From Aporrectodea caliginosa (Eukaryota > Annelida > Clitellata > Crassiclitellata > Lumbricidae): 64,000 nucleotides of DNA. The position numbers and the translations under genes were made by a program. The DNA lies in NCBI GenBank assembly GCA_020284085.1, contig JACEVL010000765.1, positions 558,501 through 622,500 of the forward strand. Reading direction: 5' to 3'. Each line of letters begins with the position of its first letter. Position 1 is the stretch's first letter. The notes beneath the pieces were generated by a model. That model saw nothing but the letters and a program-made list of their open reading frames with translations, was not told the origin of the DNA and searched no databases. This document shows, piece by piece, positions 22,614 to 34,300 of the stretch.

Positions 22614-24029
22614 CGAATATGTGATGATGATGAGTAACTAGTTTTCTGGCAGGGAATCTAGTCAGGGAGAGCATGTTTAGAATTTTATTATGAAATAATT
22701 TGTAATTTGAAGTTTTTTTCAATGCAGTGCATGAATTTCATGTTGAAAATTGTTTCTTCCAGTATTCTCCCTTAGTGTTTTGAAGCAAGTTTTTAAAAAT
22801 CACATCAAGCTACATATTTTAAATATATTTTACTAATAATATTAATGTGTGTGTATATCATTTTTTGCTAGCCATGGTGTTAAGCAGACTACTGAGCTGA
22901 CTCAGTGCTCACTTTATATACATAGATTTGATATGCGTGTGTATACCTTGCAAGATCTGACTGCCAATGAGGCATATATTATGCCAAGTGGTACATTGGC
23001 ACTGAATGACTGTGTCTTTCTGTTGCTTCAAAGTTTCGTGTGTAATTTTCCAAATGCAGTTGTAATTGTGTGTGCAATCAGGCATTTATATAGTGCCACT
23101 TCAAGACAGGCGAACGACATGGGTATTGCATGGTTAGAGAAGTTTTTATCGCTGCATCTTTTGAAGCAGAATGTGGTATTTATTGAAGGAATGGTAAATG
23201 ATAGTGATCTGTAAACATGACAGAGCAACCTTATGTAAACTCATGGTTGGCGGACTGTTATATAAACATTGTGATGTGTAATTATAACAGATTGAAAATG
23301 ATGACATCAACAATGGTTAGTTAACATAATGTTAGTGTGTAGGGTAAACATTACAAAATTTTCAAAGTAGTTGGTAAGTGTCATGGCTTTTTCTGTTCAG
23401 TGCTTGCACTGAAGCAGTACATTATGTAATTATACGAAATTTAGAGTATGTAAATGCTATGGTTGATAAAGATTACTATACTTTATATAGGCATTGCAAT
23501 GTGTAAAGATGAGGAATTAAGAATATGTAAATGCATTGGCTGGCAAAAAATTATGTAAATATTTACAGCATCTGGTAGAAATTATATTATGTAAAATGTA
23601 AATATTTACAGCATCTGGTGAGAATTATATTGTGTAAATATTTACAGGATGTACATGGTGCAGTTTGATTGGAATGTTTAAATAAATGTAGCGTTGTAGA
23701 CGGATGCTGATGTCTTTGGTGATGATGGTCACAGAAATGATGTATGTTTATGATGCTGCTGCTTGCAATCACAGTTTCATGAAATGGCGCTGTATTGATG
23801 CTCGAAACTGACTACAATTACAAACCCTGGAGCAAATGATGTCTGTCATTAAATATTGTATTAAATATTGTTATTCTCAAGTTTTCTGTACTATGGATTT
23901 TCAGATGTTATGATGATTATTAACACATTTTGACTCGCAATATTTGCACTTTTATACACAAAGTATCATGATCGAATTTTTATACTCTGTCGGTGTGCAT
24001 TTTTAAATCAAAATATTCTTTCTTTTCGT
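22614..24029. other. AT-rich non-coding DNA downstream of the BTB-BACK gene
   Basis: No credible exon is seen. A 121-codon open frame at 22849-23214 has no family features and AT-driven composition. The stretch contains short tandem repeats at about 23545-23655. Confidence 0.5.
23545..23655. repeat. Tandem repeat GTAAATATTTACAGCATCTGG
   Basis: Three to four imperfect units built around GTAAATATTTACAG, itself palindromic (TGTAAATATTTACA). Confidence 0.7.
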
Positions 24030-24099
24030 TTAACCCTTTAACGACGAGCTGCATTGGTTTCCCATACATTTTAGACCACGCTCATTGTTAAAGGGTTAA
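24030..24099 (+). mobile_element. Short TTAA-flanked palindromic MITE, copy 3 (best copy)
   Basis: TTAACCCTTTAACGACGAGC at the left and GCTCATTGTTAAAGGGTTAA at the right: nearly perfect 20-bp inverted repeats in a 70-bp unit, bounded by TTAA. TTAA plus CCCT ends are the piggyBac signature. Confidence 0.7.
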
Positions 24100-24721
24100 A
24101 AGGAGGTTAATCGTTAGTGTAAAGCTCTTGTATGTACATTTTGCGATACATGGCAGGCCAGCAATCTCTTTGTTGGCTGCAACTGAGAGCTTTGCAGTAG
24201 CTTGTTGCTTTTTATTGAAATTGTGATGTTTAATTGTAAAGATTGTGGTTTTAATTAGACGGTTGTTGTGGAGATCTTTTGAGAAATGGTTTTGTTGAGA
24301 GCATTGTAACATGATGATTATTTAGAAGTTTTGTCCTGAATTGAAATCAGAATGGTCCTACGGAATCATCTTTCAAAATCCATATTCCCAAAATTATGTT
24401 AAGCATATCAAAGAAGTATTGTAATAATTTCAAATCTCAGACTTGCTATAAACTGGAAGTCCACATATTTGAGTGAAATTTCTGTAAAATGCTTTTTATT
24501 TGGGAATTTTAAGTTTTTTGCCAAGATACCTTCTACTGTTGGATGAAAAAATTGTCTTCCCAAATGAAGGATTTTGTTCACTATTCCTGTCAAAACACAA
24601 ACCAGTTCATTTGTTTTTCACAAGGGCCTGAACACTTTGGACTTCATCAATTTTTAATGTGAAAGAACATTTGATTTAGTATGCAACTTCGAACCATGAT
24701 ACTCTGGCCTGCTCTTGTGCA

Positions 24722-24888
24722 TAAATATTGATAACTGTTAATAATTTATTTGAAGTCACTGATATTAAATCTTTCAAAGTGTGGATATATATAAATATTG
24801 ACCTGCACTAATGTATAAATATCGATAACTGTTATAATTTATTTAAAATAGCTGATAATTCTTTCAAAGTGTGGATATTTGTATGGAA
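24722..24888. repeat. Tandem duplication of ~80-95 bp
   Basis: TAAATATTGATAACTGTTAATAATTTATTTGAA...TCTTTCAAAGTGTGGATAT is followed by a second diverged copy (TAAATATCGATAACTG...TCTTTCAAAGTGTGGATAT). No coding signal. Confidence 0.7.
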
Positions 24889-25974
24889 TCATTCTGAGCC
24901 TGTTGAGCTTATCATTTCTGGTAGTCATAATTAGCTCATATTGACTAGTTTATCCTGCAAACCTGTTTAGTAATTTTTTGATTACTTTATTGATGTTAAT
25001 TATTGAGTTTTCATGTTTTCTGCTAGTCATCTGCTTGTAACTTATTACTCATTTTTGAGCATTTCAATGTGTAGAGTGATTTAGGTCTGTATTAATTTTA
25101 TTTGCTATTGATGGGGTGTGTAGTTGCCCTTCATATCTGGTGCTGGAGTGAGAGTGGGCTTACAATTAGATTTACAGGAGTTTGTTTCCTAATCAAGAAC
25201 ACGAACAATATTGCATTATTAATTTCACGTGAAGCTATCGCTGGTTAGTTGCCATTACACAGACTGGAAGTTATTACAATAGCCAATGCAATTCTTAAGT
25301 GATTCTCAATTAAAATACAGTATTCCCAAATGAAAATACAGTATGTTAACTCACCTATTCAGGTTAACCAGCCTCTGTGGTTTCTTACCAGTTTGACCAG
25401 TCTGATGCATGGGACCGTGTGGTTGATTCTCCCCAACCTATGAAGCTGAGCGCCTATCAATTTGAATTCTAGTGTGTCACAGTAAGCATTTCTCTTGCAC
25501 AGATATTCTCAAATACATTGTACCTACCATACCTTAAATCGCAATTACTTTGGTAGACATGCACAGAACTTTTGAGAGGTCCTTAACAAGCTCGGTATTA
25601 AGTGTCTTCATACATACTTACTGGTACACACCTGCATCTGTACACACATACCGTACATACTTTACATCTCTAGTGACCACCAGGGCACGAGGTGTTTTCC
25701 ATGCTCCAAAGACGCTCTGCAGAAGACATCCTGTACATGCTCTAATTGCTCTGAGTTAGTTTATGTTGAATGACTGTATCATTGCAAGTATTATTGTCGC
25801 CCTGCTCTTTAACCAGACTTAGGTCTGGCATCACCTGAAAAAGCCATGGGTGGAGTTTAAGTGCACTGAGCATACTGTGAGCATCTTATATACCTCATGT
25901 TCCCAAGTAGCTCAGAGTATGCTCACTACACATTGTTAGCAGCTGTTGAATACATCAGACAGTTCAGAATTCAA

Positions 25975-26340
25975 TGGATGGAGCAATAACTAATATGTCA
26001 AAATATGAACTTATAACCCTGTGCTTAAATCTTTGCATTGGCTTCCTGTTCCTTCACCATAATAATGGTTTCAGATTGGGGCTTATAGTCTGTAAAACTC
26101 TGAACTCTGGCCATCCACAATACTTAAAATCAGTCCTCATTCCCCAGAGTTGTCACTATTCAACAAGGTAATCGATTATAATTATCTTTGTCTGGTCATA
26201 CCTAAAACAAGAACTGTTCATGGTGACCAGCTTCTTCAGTTGCTGGACCTTGTTTTTGAAACTGTCATTCTGCTCAATCGCATATATGTCATTTCGTAAT
26301 CAACTTAAGACTTACCTCTTTCAAATCACATATCCACAAT
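25975..26340 (+). pseudogene. Non-LTR (LINE) reverse-transcriptase C-terminal remnant
   Basis: A frame near 25998 reads YNPVLKSLHWLPV, the conserved C-terminal phrase of Jockey/CR1/L2-type LINE ORF2. Further on, VIPKTRTVHGDQ and NQLKTYLFQITYP fit the same C terminus in other frames. Stops and frameshifts interrupt every frame, so it is a dead copy. Only the last ~120 codons' worth remain. Confidence 0.7.
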
Positions 26341-28724
26341 TATAGGTTGCCTTTCTGTGTAGTGGACTTACCTTCTGGATATTGACCTGATTATGGCTTG
26401 GTTTTGATGTGCCATCGGTTGATGCCTTGTGCATTAGACACCGGCGCAAAAGAAGTTACTAATTCATTAATTATATGACACTGGCAGCATATTACAGCTA
26501 TTGTATCAATTTCATGCATTAAGCCAAATTTTTAGCTAACCCTTTGGTTACTATTCATTTGTGTTTTTCTCTGTTGATATTTCTTAGTGTTTAATTTTAG
26601 AAGAATGCAGGTTAAAACTTTACTCAGTTTCTATATGTATGAGATTGGTTGAGTGCACACTAACACCGACTGCAAATTCAGATTTCATCTTTGGTGATAT
26701 AATGTAATCTGATTTAATGACTTTTATAGTACCTGTAATATAATGCACAAGATATAAATTAATGGTTGCTTCAAGTGGAACCATATTCAAAATAATAATA
26801 GTCCATTGAAGAATTCCAGTTGAAATCCAGTAGAATTTATTTCTAAGGACATTTCCTTGTAACTTTTGCACCATTTACTTCATATTTGCTCGCTTTCTTC
26901 TTAATTTCTTAGCTTTCTCATGTCCTCTTTTCCACTTTCACATTTTTCATGACCTTTCTGTTTAGTTTTCCTCTTTTCTTCAACTTTGCTTGGGAGTAAC
27001 TCAATGTCATACTTGTCTAAATCAAATGGGTACACAGTCAGAGTGCCTCTGGATCTGCCCTTGATAGGATTCATTTTCTTTGATAATTCATATACTAACA
27101 CACTAAGGCCTACTCCATACAAAGTGAGAAGTGTTTATGCCCAGATTTTTAAGTGAAGGGACAGTCTCTCTGGAGTTCCCCTCCCTTACTCAAAAATCTG
27201 GGCTGAGGTGATTTTACTTCCACTGTTTAGCTGAAAGAATTCAGTTTATGGTGTGTGTGAGTTCTAGTAAAGCAAAACTTCTCCATTAAAGGTGATGTAA
27301 GCAGCAACTAAAAATGGTTGTAAAAACCTTTTGGCTAAGGAGTTACAACCTGGTTCACATACCCTCACTTCAAAACATACAGATCTGTGTCACTCTGAAT
27401 ACCATGTCCATGCCTTTGGACATGGATCCTCAACTAAATTAATTTCTAGTCACAAACTCATTATAAGGCAACCGTATTATACATGACTTAGTGCTCCTAG
27501 GCAATAAGAAGTTTCTAGTGTTTATGTATCGGGTATAATGGTATATAAATACCTATTTAGTTGCAAACCTCTTCATTTGTGTGGATCCTTGGCAGTTTAC
27601 CAGTTTTACGTCAGCCCATTTTGGCTGGTATCTTCCATTTAAAGGACTTGTCATTAGAATTCCTGTATTGAGTTAGATAAATGCGTCGAGTTACACTGAC
27701 TTTGTTGTTTATAGGTTAATTAAAATATTAAGCCAAATGTTTGTACTTGGCTGGCACTAGTTTATTAATGTTCACTGTTGAATTGTGGGCCTTTTGCTCA
27801 AAGTTTCCAGACATTTCCCTTTCAAGCACTATCATTTGTATCAAGCTTTCTATATACAGTTCCTGGTGTTGTTTTTAATATTTTCATGTAGTAAATGTCA
27901 TGTTAAGTCGGTTCATTTGAACTCGTCTTGGAAGTTTGTTTTGATTGAAGGCTTTGGTCCTGGTTTGCATTTTGCTGAGTAGTTACGGATCATTGGTGAA
28001 CAATTACCTGGGTTACTGTGGGTCCACAGTAGCCCACATTGCTACTTACGAAATGGCTGGATGAAGAAAGCTGTTCAGAAAGTTTAACGCTGATGTTTAT
28101 GGAGTGAGTGGCTTGTCACTATGGATTGGACTACGGCAAGCACAGTGACGGTAAGCAACCTTGGGCCTGGTTAATCATTGACTGGTGATTGTTATCGAAT
28201 GAAGTACAAGCCTTCTGGGAAACTCAACCCATCATTCCCATGGATTGATCTAACAGTACCACTGGCAGTCCCCCAAAATTGTCTAGTGGGGGAGGGGGAG
28301 CACAGAAGCACCCAACAAAAGCAAGAGGAGTAACAACATAGTCTTTAGGTCATGGGAAAGTTCATTACTGTATTTAAAGGGTGACATAATGCTTTGTGGA
28401 GGTCTTCTTGGAGCTAAGAGACCAGCTAGGATGGAAGCATGGCCCCTGGACTTCTCTGTAGAAGTGCTGCTGATAAATACAAAAGCAAGAGGAGTAACAA
28501 CATAGTCTTTAGGTCATGGCAAATTTCATTACTGTATTTAAATGCAATGGGGTATGTTAAACATCTGGTATAGTAAAAACGTCTACAGTGTTGTTAGTTA
28601 CAGTAATCATATTTGGGCTAAAGGCAAAACATCCTGTGAACGAGTGTCCCAATACATGTACTATTAAGGTTTATGAAGAGTTTCTTACTGTTTACCTGAT
28701 TATACTGTGTGTGGTGGTTGAAAC
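26341..28724. other. Non-coding stretch, no gene recognised
   Basis: Open frames at 26620-26874 and 26901-27122 (minus) are short and not recognised. A direct repeat of about 65 bp (AAAAGCAAGAGGAGTAACAAC... TTCATTACTGTATTTAAA) occurs at 28317-28379 and 28481-28542. Confidence 0.5.
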
Positions 28725-28901
28725 CAGAGATGGGCAAATTACTCCGAAAAATGTAATTGAATTACAATTTACAAATTTCTCTGGGACATGAAATTGAATT
28801 TCAAATTACAAAAATACTTGGGAAAATGTAATTGAATTACAAATTACATATTACAAATTACGTAATTTCAATTATGTAATTTCAATTACTGCCCATCGCT
28901 G
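28725..28901. mobile_element. hAT-type MITE, 177 bp, intact ends
   Basis: CAGAGATGGGCAAATTACT at the left and AATTACTGCCCATCGCTG at the right, flanked by a perfect 8-bp duplication GTTGAAAC (28717-28724 and 28902-28909). The interior is AATTACAAATTA-rich and non-coding. Confidence 0.9.
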
Positions 28902-28909
28902 GTTGAAAC

Positions 28910-30440
28910 CATGCTAAGCCTGGAACCTGAATTCATGGGGTAGCACGAGCCTATAGTTGCCTTACAGGAGTTTATGCCTATGTTTCTTGAATGGTTATAG
29001 AATGTTTCTGATGGAGGGAGTCATGTATTCATTTTGTTGCCAGCTGTTTCTGATCTCAGATTATTGTGTAGTTTTTAATTTTTCTTTTCAACAAGCAAAC
29101 TGATTTAGTAATGAAAAGCTGCTGTAGTATTGTTTTCGTCTTGACTTACCCAGAATAGCAACACTGACCCTCTCTGCACACGAACCAAGCGTCGATAGTC
29201 ATAAACTTAGCGCAATAGACATGGGCCATTGAAGCCAAGTTTATATAGGCCTAACCAATACTCTTGAACAACTTCCTTGTTATTTGAATACTGCATTGTT
29301 ACGCGGAACAATACGTGCACTGAGTTAGACTAGTGTGTTGGTGACCGACTCGACTGTGACTGTTGACCGTAGCGTTGCAAAGCAATATGTGCAGGTTCGC
29401 GCCTTGTAAGGTCCAGTGTTAAGCTCGTTAAACACGACCTCTGTAGTCGGTCATGTCTCGCCTGCAGCTGTAGGGGTTCAAAACCGGCAAAAGTAGTCTG
29501 CAGACCTGTATTCGGTTCAGTTGTAAAGCGTTAGGTGTTACGGCCACGCTCAGCTGAGTTCGCCAATGAAGATTAAAACAGTATTAATTAGTCTTAATTA
29601 TCTCCAAGTGTTTAATGACATCTTATTGGCGCGCAGCTAAGGCCGTTGATGTAGAGTCTGTAGACCTTACCTACGCATTAACTTTCAATGCATTGAGCTA
29701 TAGGAAACTAGTTTAATTTGGGTCAATAATAATTTTATTGGTATGTGTCGTTATTTGCCAAGTTGCATTGAAGCAGCAGAATTCCGAGCTATACCGGACC
29801 AAAGTCACGATCAGCATACAGGAAGCCCTCCTCCGAAGATTGGTCGCACAGTACCCCTAGCGCGTACGTAGGTCAGGCTGGAAACACTATAGTGAGAAAT
29901 CACTCGAGTGAAACAGACCGAGACGTGCCTTAGAGAAACGCATTGTCCGTGTTAAGTATACACGCCCTGAGAAAACGCGCTTGGGTGGATTGCGTGTGTG
30001 CACAATTTCTGCATATGCATACAGACCGCTCTGCTGGGAGTGACCTGCAGAAGCATGCATTTTGTGCGTGCAGCTCAATGACACAAAACGGCCACGCCAT
30101 TGTGTTTGTATGTGAGATACAGAATAAGGATACGGACAAACTGCGCAGTTTGACAAAGTTGTAGCACTTTGGGAAAGTGCTATTTCGCTGAAACGGCGTG
30201 GGAGTCACCGCGAACTGATACGAAAAGTGCCTGCGATCGCACACAGGACGAAAGAGGAAAGAGTTGGATCTATCCAATAGACTCTAACTGTACTGTTCGT
30301 GGGATTGTTAAGGCTCCTGGTGGACAAAGGACTGTCCAGGTACACGTAGTACTGTTCGCGAAATTGGGGAATTGGAAGGACTTCTCGGGCAAACATAGTA
30401 GTTGAGCAGGTAGGAAAGACCTGGTAGCGATTTTGTCGAA
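28910..30440. other. Upstream region of the PTB-like gene
   Basis: No exon is identified. The last few hundred bases become less AT-rich and CpG-containing, consistent with promoter and 5'UTR for the gene starting at 30441. ORFs here run through several frames without family features. Confidence 0.45.
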
Positions 30441-32018
30441 ATGTACTCGAGAGATAAAGGACCGAGCGTCGCCGCCATCGACTTGGACCAGCCACATGTA
30501 CCGTTGGCCAAGTTCCGGGTGCTCTACATCGGTCGGGCTGCCCCGAGGGCTACCCTGGAAAGCCTGGAGGCGATCCAGAAGCCCCTCTGCGAGCTGTACA
30601 CGAAGGACGACTGTCAGTCGCGGGACACAGACACGGACGCCGTCCTTACGGTCTACACGAGCGGTCTGCTGATGGAACCAGTCAATCCTCTGGACAACGA
30701 TCTCTGGCTTCCCATCCAGACCCTCCAATCGTGTGCCGCCGTCAAGGCCGTTGTCGAGAACCTGAAGCCGGACTGCTACATGGAGAAGGGTGAGCTGTAC
30801 TTTGCACCCATCGACGACCCTAAGGCTGCCGGGTCGCCCTACCCAGCGATATTCGCCGTCGTCATGGGCCGCAGCAACGGACTGCCGCTGACCGACTGTT
30901 ACGCCTTCATCTGCCAGTCGAAGGAAGCCTCCCTGCTCATGGTCCAGGCGACGATGCATGCCTTCAGCAACAAGAACGGCTGGGCCTGCGACCGACCGCC
31001 CAAGAGAGCCCTCGTCTCCACCCCGGCCCAGTGCAACGACGCCATGGAGGTCACCAACAGGTGTCAGTATATCGACGATACCCCGGCCGAGTTCTACGAG
31101 AGACCGCCGCTCAGAGGATTCTTCTACACGCCCAGCGCTGGTCTGATCCAGAAATTCCAGATCCAGGGGGACGATTGCATGACCGCCGTTGGGACAGTGT
31201 CCGGTGGTGGTCACTTGCGCACCCCCTACATTCCTGAGCAACCAATCGTCATACAGCAACAACAACAACCTACGATGGTCTCCTACGGAATAGACCAAGA
31301 CGCCGTTTTCGTCGATCAGGATGTCGTCGTGAATGGTTGGAACCCTGCACAGTTTTCCAACGGTGGAGTCGTCCAGTTCGGCGATCCAGGTGCGTCATCA
31401 CAGGCACTGGCCTTCAATCCGTACCTCGTGCCAGTCAGAGATCCCCCGGCTGCAGCACCCGTCGTCATTCCCCAACAACCTCCAGGCACCGGGTTCCCGA
31501 TTATCAGACAGACGACTGCAGCCACCGTGAGCAAGGACCCGGTCGTCAAGGTGGCCAACTGGGGCAGACACGGACCGTCAACGAGCAGGGATCCAGGCAC
31601 AACCAGGAACAATCCCACCGTGATCGTACCCGTAGTCGAGGCGAAGTTCGGCAACGCCCCGGGACCCTATGGTGGCCAGGACCCCATCTACCAGAAGCGA
31701 CTTCCTCGCAACAACGCGGACATCGACCAAGCATACGTGAACCAGAGCAGCGTAAATGGTAGAGGGGACTACGGGCCTCCCTCTGGCGTAGGTCACGCTC
31801 CCTACGGCCAAGCGCCGCCCGAGGACCTGTACTCGCACCGACTTCCGCCTCCTGTACAGGCACCTCTGCCGCAGGGAACCAAACAGTTCGACTCCAACTT
31901 CATCCTAAAGCAGAGCGATACCGACAAAGCGAGGATCGCTGATATCGACAACTACCGCGGGTACAATGCTCCCGGTGGACCACCGGGAGGAATAAGCGTC
32001 GCTGATTTCGGCTTCTAA
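30441..32018 (+). CDS. PTB/PID-like domain protein with proline-rich tail, single exon, 525 aa
   Basis: The ATG at 30441 (CGAA ATG) starts 525 codons ending TAA. Residues ~24-178 have the order of a phosphotyrosine-binding/PID fold: first strand FRVLYIGRA, the helix TLESLEAIQKPLCELY, a Thr/Asp loop, strands AVLTVYTSGLLM, then IFAVVMGRS, DCYAFICQS and a C-terminal helix EASLLMVQATMHAFSNKNG. Residues ~190-525 are low complexity, rich in Pro, Gln, Asn and Gly, with PYGQAPPED and PGGPPGG, and end in VADFGF. It is much more GC-rich than its flanks and has a strong third-position C/G bias, so it is a genuine gene. PTB domains usually bind NPxY peptides on membrane receptors, suggesting a cytoplasmic adaptor. 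I do not recognise a named orthologue, and the domain call rests on pattern, not on a search. Confidence 0.82.
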   Translation: MYSRDKGPSVAAIDLDQPHVPLAKFRVLYIGRAAPRATLESLEAIQKPLCELYTKDDCQSRDTDTDAVLTVYTSGLLMEPVNPLDNDLWLPIQTLQSCAAVKAVVENLKPDCYMEKGELYFAPIDDPKAAGSPYPAIFAVVMGRSNGLPLTDCYAFICQSKEASLLMVQATMHAFSNKNGWACDRPPKRALVSTPAQCNDAMEVTNRCQYIDDTPAEFYERPPLRGFFYTPSAGLIQKFQIQGDDCMTAVGTVSGGGHLRTPYIPEQPIVIQQQQQPTMVSYGIDQDAVFVDQDVVVNGWNPAQFSNGGVVQFGDPGASSQALAFNPYLVPVRDPPAAAPVVIPQQPPGTGFPIIRQTTAATVSKDPVVKVANWGRHGPSTSRDPGTTRNNPTVIVPVVEAKFGNAPGPYGGQDPIYQKRLPRNNADIDQAYVNQSSVNGRGDYGPPSGVGHAPYGQAPPEDLYSHRLPPPVQAPLPQGTKQFDSNFILKQSDTDKARIADIDNYRGYNAPGGPPGGISVADFGF

Positions 32019-33399
32019 CAACATAAGCTCCAAAGACGACCTCCCAGATGGCGATTCGCAGATGTCGTGTTTACCTGATCATATATAATTATACACCATG
32101 TTGTACCAAAATCGTACTCTATGCGCAGATATCCAGTTGCGTCCACACATACCGATCTGCATCCACAACTGTAGAAAAATCTGCGGATGTTCCATGTTTT
32201 ACAAATATTCTATTCAATCGACTTGCAGCAACAGTTGCTGCTTTTGGGAACGTATAGGCCTAACTTCTGTAAACTGCGATTTCAGTTGTCCTTGTAACAG
32301 ACGACTTATTTAGCCAAAACATAATACGCTCGTCTATTTATTTTACTACTCGTGTGGCATAGCCTACTTCATCTCGTACAAAGCATAAATGGAATAGGGT
32401 TAGGTTACTTTGTATACCATCAGGTAGGCAGGTAGGTAAGTCCGATTAAATGCCTCATTTAGGCTATATTTTTGTGCAGGCAAAAGAGTTGGCGTCAGCT
32501 ACCCTGCCATCATGCACATGAACATTTGGTGAGCCCTACACGGGCCCAGTGAGGGTCCTATGTGGAGGTATGGGTCCTAGGTAGGCCCATGTAGGCATTC
32601 TGACAGGGTAACGACCTACGACGATGCTACTAGATCACAGAACCAGGCTATGGCAAAACTACATGCGTTGTACGTATTTGGGTAGCGCTATTTATGAGTG
32701 TAGTCCGGAGGCTTCGCCAGACTTGAGGTCAGCTAATCTTTTGAACAATACGGTTTCAATTCGCTGACGACATAGAGACAGAAGCTGTAGTGGCAGATTG
32801 CTAGGGAACATAGTTCATTATTGCATGTTACTAGGCAACGGGTTAATTGTTACAGGTTATTGTATACTGATTATTTGTCATATCTTCATAACGACATTTC
32901 TAGAGTTTTGTGGTATTCCACCTACGGCCAGCATTCGTGAGTAATAATTAGTATAAAATTATAGCAAATGTATTGTATAGGCATCGGATTCAATTTTAAT
33001 TGTAACATAATACACTCACGGGATACAAATGCATGACATCACTGTTACGATTATCGATTGTTCTACTTGTGTAAAGAGTATTTTTTATGGTTTGTGACGT
33101 AACAATAGGCTTCATAATTTTGTAACTGATTAACAGGTCATGCAGACGTATAATTATATGGCTGCGTTGAAAATGTAAGGAACTCAGTCGCTCCTTTGCA
33201 ATGATTCCATAGACTATGGGCCTATTTTGCAGAGCAGACCATGAATAATAATGAATACTAAAAATAATGAATGTGCTAGATGTTCACCGTTGTAAACGTA
33301 AGCAATGTACATGTAGCCTACACGTTTTTCTATAGCGACCTTATAATTTTTTATGACCTCGACCCTGTTCATTTTTCAATGAATCGATCGGGTGAGATC
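32019..33399. other. Non-coding region after the PTB-like gene
   Basis: AT-rich, no exon seen. A possible 105-bp MITE lies at about 32505-32610 (TACCCTGCCA...TGACAGGGTA ends). Confidence 0.45.
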
Positions 33400-34300
33400 C
33401 AGTGATGTACGTGGTCTCGAGACCGTGGGCTTGGTCTCGAGACCGTCTCGAGACCAAAAAAATGCGGTCTTGGTCTTAGTCTCGAATGCACCGGTCTTTA
33501 AAGGTTTCCTCTTGGTCTTGGGCTTCTGGTCTCGGTGGAGTATTTCTTAAATGTTGTTGATATTTGCCGGTTATTGGAAGTGATGGTCATTCAGGGACTT
33601 CAGTTAGCTTCGAATTCATGCGGCGATCCGCCATGGACAATGCGAGAGAAGACCTCGTTGTTGGCCTCCTATCAGAAGCGACCAGAAAACGTTGAGGTGT
33701 GCCTCAACGTTAACCCTGACTTCTGGTGCTTTAGTGACTAGACAGTTAGGCCTACATTGATTAAGTTTCTCGAGGAAAAATCAGTAGTTGGGCAAGCTTT
33801 GCAGATCACGGATTTGGTGGACTTTTTCCCCTACTTGAGAAGTTTTTCTGTATCCCAACAACATCTGGACACGTTGAGTGTTTAGCTGCAGTGGACTTTC
33901 ATGAGGCCTCACATGGCAAGACTTGAAAACAAACCCTTGTATGATTTAGTACTTATAAAATGTAATAAACATCTGACTTGCATGATGGGATTATGTAACG
34001 CTTCATTTGAGAATTGCGTTTATGGTCTTTATACTGCTGTCTTGGACAACGTTGTCTTGGTCTCGGTCTCGGTCTTGGACCACACGGTCTTGGTCTAGGA
34101 CCATGTGGTCTCGGTCTTGGTCTTGGACCACACGGTCTTGGTCTAGGACCATGTGGTCTTGGTCTTGGCCTTGGAGCACGCGGTTTTGGTCTCGGTCTTG
34201 GACCACGCGGTCTTGGTCTTGGTCTTGGAGTTTTGGTCTTGTGCACAACACGTGTGAGATCCTTCACCACCGCTGCCCATTTGAATGGGTGCCACGCCAT
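33385..34300 (+). repeat. SINE-like repeat split by an hAT-type insertion
   Basis: ATCGGGTGAGATC (33388-33399) and GTGAGATCCTTCACCACCGCTGCCCAT...GCCACGCCATT (34254-34300) together rebuild the repeat seen whole at 18745-18845, with the 8-bp GTGAGATC present on both sides of the insertion. Confidence 0.75.
33400..34253. mobile_element. hAT-type element, 854 bp, with GGTCTTGG minisatellite
   Basis: Bounded by the 8-bp duplication GTGAGATC (33392-33399 and 34254-34261). Ends CAGTGATGTAC and GCACAACACGT are imperfect inverted repeats. Both subterminal regions are arrays of GGTCTCGAGACC / GGTCTTGGTCTAGGACCATG units. The centre (33540-33950) may be decayed coding DNA but I do not recognise it. ORFs over the minisatellite (Arg/Pro or Gly/Leu repeats) are artefacts. 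Confidence 0.8.

Noticed and set aside
22849..23214. 121-codon ORF after the BTB-BACK gene
   Set aside because: No recognised domain, AT-driven composition, no splice or promoter support.
25550..25759. 69-codon ORF with Thr/Tyr/His-rich composition
   Set aside because: Chance open frame in spacer; no splice sites or homology that I can recognise.
30270..31298. 342-codon minus-strand ORF opposite the PTB-like gene
   Set aside because: An antisense shadow of a GC-rich coding exon; codon bias and the domain support the plus frame.
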